A DNA stretch of 37,645 nucleotides from VRUE01 sp035266685 (GTDB taxonomy: Bacteria > Actinomycetota > Thermoleophilia > Solirubrobacterales > 70-9): assembly GCA_035266685.1 (NCBI GenBank), contig DATFMX010000130.1:1-37645 (forward strand). The letters run 5' to 3'. The notes under the pieces are model-generated. The model was not told the origin of the DNA. It worked only from the letters and a program-made list of their open reading frames with translations, and did no database searches. Below, one piece after another: positions 31,019 through 37,643 of the stretch (the stretch's first letter is position 1; each line of letters opens with the position of its first letter). A program made the translations under genes and the position numbers.

Positions 31019-32287
31019 ATGAGATACAGCGTGCGGATGATTCACCGAGCATGGAACGCTGTATTGGGGCCGAGTGGATGGCGTTCGGTTGTCGGCCCAC
31101 TGGCCTTTGCGCTGCTCAGCAGCGCTCTGCTGGTCTACGACCATCTCAACCAGCGGGTGCCGGCGCCGATCTTCTGGCTCACCCTGGGGCTGATCGTCAC
31201 CGTTTGCGTGCGCATGCTGGAAACGAACCGGCGCCAGTCGCGCGAACTGGCGCGGCAGCGTCGTGACGCCGTCAACGACCCGGTCACCGGGCTGCGCAAC
31301 CGCGCCAGCCTCGAAGCGGACATCGAGGCCGCGGCGACGGCGCCGGGAGAGGGCTGGGTGCTCGTGCTGCTCGAGCTCGAGGGTCTCGAGGCGCACAACG
31401 ACCGGCTCGGCTACGTCGCCGGCGACGAGGTGCTGCACCGTGCGGGGCGGCAGCTCGCCGACGCCGTGGTCCCGCTCGGGGGAATCGCCTACCGGGTGGC
31501 GGCGAGCAGGCTGGCGGTCCTCGTCCCGATCGCCGAGCGGCAGATCGGCGAGGTCGTGCTGGCGGCGACCGGCCCGCAGGAGGAGGAACCCGGGGTGGTG
31601 ACCGGGCGCTCCTACGGAGAGGTGACGATCCCCGGCGAGGCGTCGGACGCCGACACCGCCTTCCAGGTGGCCGGCAAGCGGCTTGCCGCGCACCGGCAGC
31701 GGCGCCATCGCTCGGCGCGGCGCCAGGCGCATGCGGTGCTGATGGCGGCGCTCGACGCCCGTCGCCCCGAGGTCCGCGGCCAGCTGCGCGTCACCGCCTA
31801 CCGGGCGATCTCGCTCGCCCGCCGCCTCGGCCTCGAGCGCGAGCAGATCGACGACATCGCGCTTGCCGCCGAGCTGCAGTCGGTCGGCCTGCTGGCGGTG
31901 CCCGACAGCGTGCTGCAGAAGGAGGCGCTCGACGAAGCCGAGCGTGCCCTGGTCCGCAGCCACACGGCGGAGGGCGCAAGGATCGTCTCCGCCGCTCCCG
32001 GCCTCGCCAGCGTCGCCCGCCTGGTCCGCTCCAGCGCCGAGCACTTCGACGGCAGCGGCTATCCGGACGGGCTGAGCGGGGACTCGATCCCGATCGGCGC
32101 GCGGGCGATCGCCGTCGCCGTCGCCTTTGCGGCGATGACCGAGCCGCGGACGCACCGCCAGCCAATCACCCCCGGCGAGGCGCTGGCCGAGCTGCGCCGC
32201 AACAGCGGCAGTCAGTTCGACCCGCGCGTCGTCGAGGCTCTCGCCGCCGATCTCGCCGAAGAGTCGATGCCGGCGGTCCCGGCCTAA
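31019..32287 (+). CDS. Membrane-anchored degenerate GGDEF / HD-GYP protein
   Basis: The 422-residue protein has two N-terminal helices (VVGPLAFALLSSALLVYDHL and PIFWLTLGLIVTVCVRML). A GGDEF-like domain follows, with DPVTGLRNRASLEADI intact but AASRL where the catalytic GGDEF should be. An HD-GYP-like domain then keeps HFDGSGYPDG but has AE for the catalytic HD and SA for the paired histidines, and loses the later aspartates. Both enzymes should be inactive, leaving a probable c-di-GMP or protein-binding sensor. ATG 31019 is chosen; TTG 30995 and ATG 31037 are possible. Confidence 0.8.
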   Translation: MRYSVRMIHRAWNAVLGPSGWRSVVGPLAFALLSSALLVYDHLNQRVPAPIFWLTLGLIVTVCVRMLETNRRQSRELARQRRDAVNDPVTGLRNRASLEADIEAAATAPGEGWVLVLLELEGLEAHNDRLGYVAGDEVLHRAGRQLADAVVPLGGIAYRVAASRLAVLVPIAERQIGEVVLAATGPQEEEPGVVTGRSYGEVTIPGEASDADTAFQVAGKRLAAHRQRRHRSARRQAHAVLMAALDARRPEVRGQLRVTAYRAISLARRLGLEREQIDDIALAAELQSVGLLAVPDSVLQKEALDEAERALVRSHTAEGARIVSAAPGLASVARLVRSSAEHFDGSGYPDGLSGDSIPIGARAIAVAVAFAAMTEPRTHRQPITPGEALAELRRNSGSQFDPRVVEALAADLAEESMPAVPA

Positions 32288-32664
32288 GGGGCGTATTCCT
32301 GCGCGTACTTTTCGGCTTCTTCGATGCCCTTCTGGGCTTCCGCCTTGCCCTTTTCGATTCCCTTTTGGGCCTCTTCCTTGCCCTTTTCGATGCCCTTCTT
32401 GGCGTCGCCCGAGCCGCCGTTGACACCCTTCTTGACTTCTTCTTCGGCTTCCTTGAAGCCCTTCTTCACTTCTTCCTTGCCCTTTTCGATCCCCTGCTTC
32501 GCTTCTTCGGCGCCCTTTTCGATCCGTTCCTGGGCTTCGCTGCTGCTGTCGTTGCCGCTGCCGCCGCATCCGGCCCAGGCAAGGCCGGCGACTCCGATCG
32601 ACAGGGCGGCCAGCAGCGCCGGCAGCCTTCTCCCCCATGCTCGCTTCGGCTTCTCTTCGGACAC
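32284..32664 (-). CDS. Repeat-rich lipoprotein with hendecad helix
   Basis: The 126-residue protein has a basic N-terminus, a hydrophobic stretch LPALLAALSIGVAGLAWAG and Cys33 as a probable lipid site, although Trp at -3 is unusual for a lipobox. Residues 47-123 are seven 11-residue repeats of the GIEKGKEEAQK type, which predict a long amphipathic helix or coil like those of LEA proteins. Copy four is glycine-rich and degenerate (GVNGGSGDAKK). GTG 32664 is preceded by GAGGAG at good spacing. Role unknown; an envelope spacer or stress protectant is possible. Confidence 0.75.
   Translation of the reverse strand: MSEEKPKRAWGRRLPALLAALSIGVAGLAWAGCGGSGNDSSSEAQERIEKGAEEAKQGIEKGKEEVKKGFKEAEEEVKKGVNGGSGDAKKGIEKGKEEAQKGIEKGKAEAQKGIEEAEKYAQEYAP
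32296..32526 (-). repeat. Seven tandem 33-bp codon repeats encoding hendecads
   Basis: 231 bases equal seven units of 33 bases inside the lipoprotein gene. The units encode RIEKGAEEAKQ, GIEKGKEEVKK, GFKEAEEEVKK, GVNGGSGDAKK, GIEKGKEEAQK, GIEKGKAEAQK and GIEEAEKYAQE in order. DNA similarity is strongest between units two, five and six, which suggests recent duplication. Confidence 0.85.
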
Positions 32665-32711
32665 CTTCGGCTCCTCTCGATGGATGGGACGGACAAGTCT
32701 AAGCTCGACCG

Positions 32712-33371
32712 ATGTCGACTCTGCACGTTCTGCGCGTCTTCGTCAACGAGGACGGAGAGTGGGGCAACCCGCTCGGCGTCTTCCTCGCCGGCGACGCGGT
32801 GCCGGAGGCGGCGCGACAAGGGGTCGCCGCCGAGCTCGGCTTCAGCGAGACGGTCTTCGTCGAGGACCGCGATTCCGGCCGCATCCGCATCTTCACGCCC
32901 GAGGTCGAGCTGCCGTTCGCGGGACACCCGACCGTCGGCGCCGCCTGGCTGCTGGCGCGGGAAGGCTCGCCGGTCGATGCGCTGCGCACGCCCGCGGGCG
33001 ACGTCGCGGTACGCCGCGCCGGCGCGGAGACCTACATCGCGGCGCGGCCAGAGTGGGCGCCGCCGTTCGAGTACCGACAGCTCGGCATGCCCGCGGAGGT
33101 GCGGGCGCTCGACCCCGAGGCGGTCGCGGCCAACACCTACGCCTGGACCTGGATCGACGAGGCAGCCGGCACGGTGCGGGCGCGTTCCTTCGTCCCCGAG
33201 GCCGGGATCGCCGAGGACGAGGCGACCGGCTCGGCGGCAATCGGGCTCTGCGCGCGACTTGGGCGCCCGCTGGTCATTCACCAGGGAAACGGCTCTGTGC
33301 TGCGCTGTTTACCGATCGGGGGTGGATGGGTAGAGGTTGGCGGTAGCGCATGCCTGGTCGAATCTCGATAG
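32712..33371 (+). CDS. PhzF-family isomerase-like protein (short form)
   Basis: The 219-residue protein shows PhzF hallmarks: the catalytic-type Glu46 in FSETVFVED, the ELPFAGHPTVGAAW segment, EDEATGSAA and the IHQGNGS-L turn. Typical members have about 260-300 residues, so a stretch in the middle is shortened. The family includes trans-2,3-dihydro-3-hydroxyanthranilate isomerase and many proteins of unknown substrate; no phenazine genes are nearby. No ribosome-binding site is visible before ATG 32712, and the lipoprotein gene diverges only 47 bases away. Confidence 0.8.
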   Translation: MSTLHVLRVFVNEDGEWGNPLGVFLAGDAVPEAARQGVAAELGFSETVFVEDRDSGRIRIFTPEVELPFAGHPTVGAAWLLAREGSPVDALRTPAGDVAVRRAGAETYIAARPEWAPPFEYRQLGMPAEVRALDPEAVAANTYAWTWIDEAAGTVRARSFVPEAGIAEDEATGSAAIGLCARLGRPLVIHQGNGSVLRCLPIGGGWVEVGGSACLVESR

Positions 33372-33460
33372 CGTTTGCGCCGCTCGGCGGCCTTGACGAG
33401 AGTCGCGTCGGCCGGGTGTTGTTCGCGTCCGCCCCTCACGGCGTGGTACGCACTTGCTGG

Positions 33461-33477
33461 GGTCGCCACCGGCGACC
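33461..33477 (+). promoter_or_regulatory. Perfect 7-bp hairpin in the methyltransferase leader
   Basis: GGTCGCC-ACC-GGCGACC lies 11 bases upstream of the ribosome-binding site AGAGGAG (33488-33494). It may modulate translation or end transcription from upstream, but no U-tract follows. Confidence 0.35.
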
Positions 33478-33497
33478 TAACGACACAAGAGGAGCGC

Positions 33498-34247
33498 ATG
33501 TCCACGCTATCTGAGGAAGATCTCAAGGTTCATCTGCCGCGCGCGGGCGCTTTCGGGCTCGAGCAGGACGAGGAGTTCTTCGAGATCGAGGAGGACGGCG
33601 AGCGCCGTCGCCTCCGCTGCCACGACTACGGCGAGATCTACACCGTCCCCGGGCTCTACGAGCGGATTTTCGCCGAGGTGCTGAGCTGCCGCTCGCCACA
33701 GGTCGTCGTCGACCTGCTCGAGGAGACGCTGGAGCGCGAGGACGAAGACGCGAGCGAGCTGTGCGCCGTCGACCTCGGCGCCGGCAACGGAATGGTCGCC
33801 GAAGAGCTGGCACGAATCGGTGCCGACGAGATCGTCGGCGTCGACCTGCTCGAGGAGGCCAAGGAGGCCGCGGAACGCGACCGTCCTGGGCTCTACGACG
33901 CCTATCACGCGCTGGACCTGACGGAGCTCGAGCCCGAGGTGAGCGAGGAACTCGAGGGACGCGGCTTCAACTGCCTCACCTGCGTCGCCGCGCTCGGCTT
34001 CGGCGACATGCCGCCGGACGCCTTCCGCGCCGCCTACGACCTCGTCGCGCCGGGCGGCTGGGTCGCCTTCAACATCCGCGACCAGTTCCTCGAAAACGGC
34101 GACGCGAGCGGCTTTTCCCGCCTGCTCGACGAGCTGTTCGAGAGCGGCGAGCTGGTCGAGCACGCCCGGCACCGCTACCGGCACCGGGTCTCGGTCAACG
34201 GCGAGCCGCTCTACTACATCGCCGTCGTCGCGCAGAAAGCGGAGTAG
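33498..34247 (+). CDS. Class I SAM-dependent methyltransferase-like protein
   Basis: The 249-residue protein has a Rossmann methyltransferase core: motif I AVDLGAGNGMVAEEL, motif II acid in IVGVDLLEEAKEAA, motif IV-like FNCLTCVAALGFGDMPPDAF, and a VAPGGWVAFNIRD motif VI. The N-terminal ~80 residues are very acidic (GLEQDEEFFEIEEDGE). The substrate is unknown. ATG 33498 is chosen because AGAGGAG precedes it at the right spacing; the open frame extends upstream without support. Confidence 0.85.
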   Translation: MSTLSEEDLKVHLPRAGAFGLEQDEEFFEIEEDGERRRLRCHDYGEIYTVPGLYERIFAEVLSCRSPQVVVDLLEETLEREDEDASELCAVDLGAGNGMVAEELARIGADEIVGVDLLEEAKEAAERDRPGLYDAYHALDLTELEPEVSEELEGRGFNCLTCVAALGFGDMPPDAFRAAYDLVAPGGWVAFNIRDQFLENGDASGFSRLLDELFESGELVEHARHRYRHRVSVNGEPLYYIAVVAQKAE

Positions 34248-34295
34248 CGACAGCGCCGGGCGCCGCTCGGCGCCGCGCCGGCCTCGCCATATTCC

Positions 34296-34625
34296 TCACA
34301 GTCCGAGTCCGCCCACCCCGCGCTCGCCCCAGCCGAGGTGGTGGGCGAGCTCGTGGCGGAGGGTCCGCTCGACCTGCCGGGCGAGCAGCTCCCTGTCGTG
34401 GCCGAAATCGCGTTCGAGCGTGTCGCGGTAGATGACGATCCGGTCCTCGAAGTTGTCCCGCGCCACCCCATCGCCGAAATACTGGCCGTAGGCACGCACC
34501 TCACGCCCGCGGTCCGAGACCACCACCGCCACCCTCGCCAGAACCTCCTGGAATTCCCCAGGCAGCCGGTCGATCGCATCGACCACCAGCGACTCGAACT
34601 CGTCCAGCTCCGGCTGCTCGGGCAT
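34296..34625 (-). CDS. Minimal zinc metalloprotease (HExxH, small actinobacterial type)
   Basis: The 109-residue protein has the zinc motif HELAHHLGWGE (His91, Glu92, His95), with the third ligand probably Glu or Asp in GWGERGV. It begins MPEQPELDEFESLVVDAIDRLPGEFQEVL, the helical N-terminus of the compact metallopeptidase family in actinobacteria. The substrate is unknown. ATG 34625 is selected by the conserved N-terminus; the open frame extends further upstream across the mobile region without support. It is the last ordinary chromosomal gene before the mobile region. Confidence 0.82.
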   Translation of the reverse strand: MPEQPELDEFESLVVDAIDRLPGEFQEVLARVAVVVSDRGREVRAYGQYFGDGVARDNFEDRIVIYRDTLERDFGHDRELLARQVERTLRHELAHHLGWGERGVGGLGL

Positions 34626-34666
34626 ACGGACACGGTAGCCGGGCGCCCTTCCCGGAGCCGACCTCG

Positions 34667-34865
34667 TCAAGCAAGGTCCGCTGGCGATGGATCTTCCTTC
34701 GGGCCTGGTTTGCCCGGCATCATGTCCCCCGATGTCTTGGAGTTGCCTGCGATGTCGTGGAGCTGAATTACCCCCCAACCGAGAAAGTGGTTCGCGTAGC
34801 CCTTGGTGACGTTCTCGACGAACACGTACGCTTGCACCACTTCGGTCGGCGGGGACACCCCTCTC
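34667..34865 (-). pseudogene. C-terminal half of an unknown gene split by the IS element
   Basis: The minus-strand frame reads SPPTEVVQAYVFVENVTKGYANHFLGWGVIQLHDIAGN up to a stop at 34667. It aligns with the C-terminal part of the intact protein at 37035-37643 (ETVFLYAYLRNEKKGKVRHRELGWQATAIYELS), sharing the YV/YA, EN/RN-x-x-KG and LGW positions. It ends exactly at the left end of the IS3 element. The missing N-terminal half is on the other side of the element. The remaining bases 34626-34666 show no gene. Confidence 0.7.
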
Positions 34866-34888
34866 TGCCAACGTCACGTGAGACGCCC
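34866..34888 (+). repeat. Left terminal inverted repeat of the IS3 element
   Basis: It begins TGCCAACG, has five intervening bases, then TGAGACGCCC. It matches the right-end repeat at TG.CAACG and TGAGAC.CCC. Confidence 0.75.
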
Positions 34889-34934
34889 ATGATGCGGGAA
34901 TTACTGAACCCCGAGGGCGTGATTGGAGCACGTG

Positions 34935-35408
34935 ATGTCGTTGATCAACCGAGACGAAGCCGCCGGCCGCGAAACGGAGCGAGCCGAAGGCGAGAGAAGT
35001 GAAGCGGCCGGCGGGGACGCCCCGCCGCAGCCAGTCCCCGACCCCGAGCTGACCGAGCGCCCCAAGCGCCGCTCCTTCAGCGCCGAGTACAAGCTGAAGG
35101 TCCTCAAGCAGGCCGACGCCTGCAAGAAGCCCGGAGAGCTCGGCGCCCTGCTGCGCCGCGAGGGCCTCTACTCCTCGCACCTCTCCAGCTGGCGCCGCCA
35201 ACGCGACGCGGGCGAGCTGGGGCGCAAGCGTGGGCGCAAGGGAGCCGATCCGCTGGAGACCGAGAACGCCGAGTTGCGCCGCCGCGCCGAGCGCGCCGAG
35301 GCCGAGCTGGTCAAGGCGCGCAAGGTGATCGAGGTGCAGGGAAAAGTCTCCGCGCTCTTGGAGGACCTGCTCGGGACCGAGGGCGCAGAGGAGAGCACCG
35401 AGCGATGA
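34935..35408 (+). CDS. IS3-family transposase OrfA (helix-turn-helix protein)
   Basis: The 157-residue OrfA binds the terminal repeats. It has a transposase helix-turn-helix (about 45-90: RRSFSAEYKLKVLKQADA, then LLRREGLYSSHLSSWRRQRD) and a leucine-zipper-like coiled coil (ETENAELRRRAERAEAELVKA). ATG 34935 has GGAG six bases ahead. Its stop overlaps the orfB start as ATGA, so orfB may be made by re-initiation as well as by the frameshift often seen in IS3 elements. Confidence 0.9.
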   Translation: MSLINRDEAAGRETERAEGERSEAAGGDAPPQPVPDPELTERPKRRSFSAEYKLKVLKQADACKKPGELGALLRREGLYSSHLSSWRRQRDAGELGRKRGRKGADPLETENAELRRRAERAEAELVKARKVIEVQGKVSALLEDLLGTEGAEESTER

Positions 35409-36409
35409 TCGAGGCCACCGTTGAGGAGTTGACCCCGATCGTCGGCACGAGGCCGGCCTGCCGGGCGCTGGGGGCGTCGCCGGCGACGATCTACCGTCGC
35501 CGGCGCCCGCCCGAGCCGAGGCCGAAGAAGCCGCGGCCCCGTCCGGCGCGGGCGCTGAGCGAGACCGAGCGCGAGGCTGTCCTGGCCGAGCTGCACGAGG
35601 AGCGCTTCGTCGACTCCTCGCCCGCCGCGGTGTGGGCGACTCTGCTCGACGAGGGCCGCTACCTGTGCTCGGAGCGGACCATGTATCGGCTACTGGAGGC
35701 GAGCGGTGAGTCGCGCGAGCGCCGCGACCAGCTCACTCACCCCGCCTACGCGAAGCCCGAGTTGCTCGCGACCAAACCGAACGAGACCTGGTCGTGGGAC
35801 ATCTCCAAGCTGAAGGGCCCGGCGAAGTGGACCCACTACCACCTCTACGCGATCCTCGACATCTTCAGCCGCTACGTCGTCGGCTGGACCGTGCAGTTGC
35901 GCGAGTCCGCCGCCGTCGCCGAAGCGCTGATCGCCCAGGCCTGCGAGCAGCAGGCGATCCCTCGCGACCGGCTCACCCTGCACGCCGACCGCGGCTCATC
36001 GATGCGCTCCAAGCCGGTGGCTTTCCTGCTCGCCGACCTCGGCGTGACCAAGACCCACAGCCGCCCCTACACCTCGACCGACAACCCCTACTCGGAGGCC
36101 CAGTTCCGCACCCTGAAGTACCGGCCGACCTTCCCGGCGCGCTTTGACTCGATCGAGCACGCCAGGGAGTTCTGCCGCTCCTTCTTCGACTGGTACAACC
36201 ACGAGCATCGCCACTCGGGCATCGGCCTGATGACACCCGCGAGCGTCCACCACGGACGCGCCAAGCAGGCCCGCGCCGCCCGCCAGGCCGTGCTCACCGC
36301 CGCCTACGCCGCCAACCCCGAGCGCTTCGTGCGCGGGGCGCCGAAGCCGCCCACGCTGCCTCGGGCAGCGTGGATCAACAAGCCCGACTCAGAGGAGGTT
36401 GCTCACTAA
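35405..36409 (+). CDS. IS3-family transposase OrfB (DDE integrase core)
   Basis: The 334-residue catalytic subunit carries an integrase core with the DDE triad Asp132 (WSWDISKL), Asp195 (HADRGSS) and Glu231 (NPYSEAQFRTLKY). The Asp-Glu spacing is exactly 35 residues. An N-terminal helix-turn-helix-like region (RPACRALGASPATIYRRRR) and the C-terminal FDWYNHEHRHSGIG motif are also present. No internal stops are seen, so the element may be active. Confidence 0.93.
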   Translation: MIEATVEELTPIVGTRPACRALGASPATIYRRRRPPEPRPKKPRPRPARALSETEREAVLAELHEERFVDSSPAAVWATLLDEGRYLCSERTMYRLLEASGESRERRDQLTHPAYAKPELLATKPNETWSWDISKLKGPAKWTHYHLYAILDIFSRYVVGWTVQLRESAAVAEALIAQACEQQAIPRDRLTLHADRGSSMRSKPVAFLLADLGVTKTHSRPYTSTDNPYSEAQFRTLKYRPTFPARFDSIEHAREFCRSFFDWYNHEHRHSGIGLMTPASVHHGRAKQARAARQAVLTAAYAANPERFVRGAPKPPTLPRAAWINKPDSEEVAH

Positions 36410-36420
36410 ATTCGAGCGAC

Positions 36421-36442
36421 GGGTGTCTCATTTTCGTTGACA
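36421..36442 (-). repeat. Right terminal inverted repeat of the IS3 element
   Basis: Read inward on the minus strand it is TGTCAACG, four bases AAAA, then TGAGACACCC. It starts 11 bases after the orfB stop. Confidence 0.75.
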
Positions 36443-36635
36443 GGTACCGCACGAAGAAGTCGAATCCAAACTCATCGGTCTCCCCTGGCTCGAGCTCGAT
36501 CTGGCCGTCGGAAGGGACTCGTTCCAGTTTCTTGATCCGCGGCCACCGGGCCTTCACCCCGTCCTTGCGGTACTGGCCGACACGGTGGCAAAGATCCGTG
36601 TGGGCGGCCCGGTGGCCGCGGATCAAGAAACTGGA
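36443..36635 (-). pseudogene. N-terminal-side fragment of the IS-split unknown gene
   Basis: The minus-strand frame reads ARWPRIKKLERVPSDGQIELEPGETDEFGFDFFVRY and stops inside the IS. The segment LEPGETDEFGFDFF matches LEPGESDEYDCDFF in the intact protein at 37035-37643, and WP just before it also matches. Upstream of WPRIKKLE the similarity ends at a 30-bp inverted repeat, so the 5' part of the gene is rearranged or lost. Bases 36636-36781 show no convincing gene. Confidence 0.65.
36523..36635. repeat. 30-bp perfect inverted repeat with 53-base spacer
   Basis: Arms 36523-36552 and 36606-36635 are exact reverse complements. On the minus strand the first arm lies in the pseudogene and encodes ARWPRIKKLE; the second is an inverted copy of it. 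The spacer contains a smaller CACGG...CCGTG hairpin. This looks like a fold-back duplication made during a rearrangement. Confidence 0.88.
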
Positions 36636-36781
36636 GGAGCGGTTCACCTCATTCCGGCGCGCCCGCCGGGCCACCAACTGCACCCATTCGCCACCAACCT
36701 TCGTGCGCAGCTCCGTCTGGCCCCGCAGAGAGGTCTCAAGCTGCCACCAACGCGCATGACAGCAGACTGGGTCGAGCGGAG

Positions 36782-36825
36782 TGGGGCGGGAAGGACTCGA
36801 ACCTTCGACCGACGGATTATGAGTC
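36782..36825 (-). other. 3' fragment of tRNA-Met(CAT): probable attachment-site remnant
   Basis: The 44 bases contain, 5' to 3' on the minus strand, the anticodon loop CTCATAA (anticodon CAT at 36821-36819), anticodon stem TCCGT, variable loop, a perfect T-arm (GAAGG-TTCGAGT-CCTTC), acceptor strand CCGCCCC and discriminator A. The D-arm, the 5' acceptor strand and the rest of the anticodon stem are absent. Loss of homology near the anticodon stem is what integration by a tyrosine recombinase leaves. In this orientation the integrated element lies to the right, with an intact tRNA-Met at its far end. Confidence 0.85.
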
Positions 36826-36841
36826 GCGCCGGAACCCGCCC

Positions 36842-36931
36842 ATAGAGCCGAATCTGGCCCGATAGAGCGAATCACGTCCAGGGAGTTCGGCTGAGTTCGG
36901 TGGAGTCGGGGACCAATTTCGGGACCAAGTT
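36842..36931. repeat. Cluster of short direct repeats beside the tRNA fragment
   Basis: Three families are seen. ATAGAGCCGAATC (36842-36854) recurs as ATAGAGCGAATC (36862-36873). GAGTTCGG occurs at 36883-36890 and 36893-36900, with GAGTCGGG at 36903-36910, all on a 10-base period. GGGACCAATTT (36909-36919) recurs as GGGACCAAGTT (36921-36931). Paired helical-period repeats next to an attachment site resemble arm-type recombinase or excisionase sites. Confidence 0.65.
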
Positions 36932-37034
36932 TGTCGCGAATCAACTGGCATGTAGCCAGCGCACGCACGCCACCGCGCCACCCCCAGCCCCGGCGGGACC
37001 GCATCGTGAACCTGCGGCCTCTATAACCAACCCT

Positions 37035-37643
37035 GTGGTCAAGCCACCACTCGCCGATCTCGAAGACATCAGGGTCGTCAGCGACCTCGTCTCCAGCGCT
37101 TTAACTGCCCTCGCCATAGTTGTCGGTGCCATTTGGGCGTACTGGCGCTTCCTCCGGGAACGAACCCGCTGGCCCCGAGCCACCCTCTCACTACAGTTCA
37201 CCGAGAGGCCTCTCGACAGCTCCACCATTTTGCTTGCCGGCAAGCTGACCGTTACCAACGAAGGTCGCGGCCTAATGCGCTTAACGGACCTCCGCTTCGA
37301 CCTTCATCGTATCCGTCCGCTCGATGCCGAGATGCAGGCGAAGATCACGGCGGGCTGCGCTCATGGTAGCAGTGGTATCGACGCCGATTGGCCTCTGATC
37401 GAGCAGCGGCCCCGCAAGTGGGAAAAGCCGGAGCGCCCCGAGCTTGAGCCGGGCGAGAGCGACGAGTACGACTGCGACTTCTTTCTCGACCCCGCTGAGG
37501 AAACCGTCTTCCTCTATGCGTATCTTCGAAACGAGAAAAAGGGCAAGGTTCGCCACCGCGAGCTCGGTTGGCAGGCCACCGCCATCTATGAGTTAAGCAC
37601 TAACCAAGGTGGGGCCGTCTGGCCTCGAGACTCTCGGAGGTGA
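37035..37643 (+). CDS. Single-pass membrane protein of unknown function on the putative island
   Basis: The 202-residue protein has one N-terminal helix (VSSALTALAIVVGAIWAYWRFL), then a basic stop-transfer RERTRWPR and a beta-rich domain (LTVTNEGRGLMRLTDLRFDLHRI). It carries a conserved-looking LEPGESDEYDCDFF and RHRELGWQATAIYEL. A second, IS-broken copy lies at 34667-34865 and 36443-36635. GTG 37035 is preferred, since TATAAC (37022-37027) seven bases before it could be the -10 of a leaderless promoter; the frame upstream to 36900 runs through the repeat cluster. Codon use is less GC-biased than the core genes, consistent with transfer. Confidence 0.6.
   Translation: MVKPPLADLEDIRVVSDLVSSALTALAIVVGAIWAYWRFLRERTRWPRATLSLQFTERPLDSSTILLAGKLTVTNEGRGLMRLTDLRFDLHRIRPLDAEMQAKITAGCAHGSSGIDADWPLIEQRPRKWEKPERPELEPGESDEYDCDFFLDPAEETVFLYAYLRNEKKGKVRHRELGWQATAIYELSTNQGGAVWPRDSRR

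Larger units (their letters stand above)
34866..36442 (+). mobile_element. IS3-family insertion sequence, apparently intact
   Basis: The 1577-bp element carries orfA and orfB in the usual IS3 order. Imperfect terminal inverted repeats are TGCCAACG...TGAGACGCCC on the left and, read inward from the right end, TGTCAACG...TGAGACACCC, differing by a one-base gap and a few substitutions. The outermost bases are TG/CA. I see no matching target duplication at the flanks (CTC versus GGT), so a deletion or a different true edge is possible. The element interrupts an unknown gene. Confidence 0.85.

Noticed and set aside
32296..32526. CRISPR-like array in the repeated lipoprotein region
   Set aside because: The repeats are contiguous 33-base coding units without unique spacers, in frame with a signal peptide and ribosome-binding site.
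34879..36430. Shorter IS3 boundaries beginning at TGAGAC
   Set aside because: The inverted match continues outward through CAACG on both sides, and the longer ends give the usual TG...CA termini, so 34866-36442 is preferred.
36370..36759. 129-residue plus-strand frame after the transposase
   Set aside because: It overlaps the end of orfB and runs through the inverted repeat; the opposite strand shows similarity to a real protein, so this frame is a shadow.
36782..36825. A functional tRNA-Met gene
   Set aside because: No D-arm, no 5' acceptor strand and no matching anticodon-stem 5' strand occur upstream on the minus strand.
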